From NCBI GenBank assembly GCA_947632295.1, contig CANROQ010000074.1, forward strand, positions 1 through 5,072: a DNA stretch of 5,072 nt. The letters run 5' to 3'. Position numbers and translations under genes: made by a program. Positions 4,866 through 5,072 of the stretch are shown piece by piece. Below the pieces are notes generated by a model. The model saw nothing but the letters and a program-made list of their open reading frames with translations. It made no database searches and had not been told where the DNA came from. Within the stretch, counting starts at the first letter, position 1, and each line of letters opens with the position of its first letter. Source of the DNA: an uncultured Bacilli bacterium. GTDB lineage: Bacteria > Bacillota_I > Bacilli_A > RF39 > UBA660.

Positions 4866-5072
4866 CTACAAAATAAGATTAACAATGATAATACTAAGAA
4901 TTATTCCAGCCACATCAGCAATCACACCAGCCGTTAAAGCATATTTTATTTTTTTGACGCCAATCGTTCCAAAATAAATTGTCAATATATAAAAAGTTGT
5001 ATCAGTTGAACCTTGTAAAATTGAACCTAAAATTCCTACAGGCGAATCAGGACCATAATTTTCAAACAAATT
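4866..5072 (-). CDS. spmB: Spore maturation protein B, C-terminal part
   Basis: An integral membrane protein of the nucleoside-transporter gate family. In Bacillus, SpmA and SpmB are needed for full dehydration of the spore core. The 68 codons present give the typical C-terminus: YGPDSPVG, then QGSTDTTFYILTIYFGTIGV, then a last membrane segment (ALTAGVIADVAGIILSIIIV) and a TAG stop. The frame is open to the right edge, so the N-terminal part is missing. A TTG at 5069 is an internal Leu codon, not a start. Gene order spmB then rluB matches Bacillus, apart from the inserted lipoprotein gene. This hints at a spore-forming ancestry, but homologues also occur in bacteria not known to form spores. 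Confidence 0.9.
   Translation of the reverse strand, partial: NLFENYGPDSPVGILGSILQGSTDTTFYILTIYFGTIGVKKIKYALTAGVIADVAGIILSIIIVNLIL

Noticed and set aside
5067..5069. TTG as the start of a short complete protein at the right edge
   Set aside because: The frame continues upstream to the window edge, and the sequence is the conserved C-terminal part of SpmB, so the TTG is an internal Leu codon.
1..5072. Mycoplasma-type code (UGA as Trp)
   Set aside because: Family-length proteins (RlmD, RluB, ferredoxin) contain no internal TGA, and the one terminal TGA would add only three residues. The missing Trp is real rather than hidden in TGA.
1..5072. CRISPR array, insertion sequence, tRNA or phage or defence cassette
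   Set aside because: No spaced direct repeats, transposase motifs, tRNA cloverleaf or CCA end, or nuclease or toxin motifs are seen on either strand; the genes are housekeeping or envelope types.

Overview
The window is very AT-rich and is packed with ordinary bacterial genes read with the standard code. Start signals are Shine-Dalgarno type (AGGAGG, AGGTG, AAGGAAG), promoters look like sigma-A (TTGnnn-17-TATAAT), and one gene is spmB, which points to a low-GC Firmicute. The base composition, the reduced style of the proteins, and the spmB-rluB order known from Bacillus-type genomes suggest a Bacilli/Erysipelotrichia/RF39-like (Mollicutes-related) gut-type lineage. The lineage is inferred; no marker RNA is present.

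Layout. Positions 1-1211 (minus) hold most of an RlmD/RumA-type 23S rRNA uracil-5 methyltransferase, cut by the left edge. A 101-bp divergent promoter region separates it from a plus-strand gene (1313-1996) for a membrane-anchored exported protein of unknown function. That gene converges, 8 bp apart, on a minus-strand two-gene operon: a tail-anchored coiled-coil-rich protein (2518-3273), then a zinc-ribbon membrane protein (2005-2493). A second divergent region (3274-3380) drives this operon and a plus-strand single-cluster ferredoxin (3381-3587). The ferredoxin converges on rluB (3602-4318, minus), the S4-domain 23S rRNA pseudouridine synthase. Upstream of rluB, also on minus, lie a small Cys-rich lipoprotein gene (4377-4820) and the 3' end of spmB (4866-5072), cut by the right edge. 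No gene-free stretch exceeds about 110 bp. I see no tRNA, rRNA, insertion sequence, phage gene or CRISPR array.

How it fits together. Two genes modify 23S rRNA (rlmD, rluB), two encode Fe-S proteins (RlmD, ferredoxin), and the rest are envelope or membrane proteins. The lipoprotein and the 1313-1996 product look like distant relatives: both are exported and carry a domain bounded by an early Cys and a terminal 'G-aromatic/His-x-C' end. The spmB-[lipoprotein]-rluB order recalls the Bacillus spmA-spmB-rluB order, with the lipoprotein inserted.

The most notable pattern is regulatory. At five or six starts the predicted promoter sits so close to the gene that the Shine-Dalgarno sequence lies at or within a few bases of the predicted transcript 5' end, giving leaders of only about 9-17 nt. 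There is no tryptophan in roughly 1,560 encoded residues. Two hairpins at convergent gene ends overlap coding sequence or stop codons. I found no defence system or mobile cassette.
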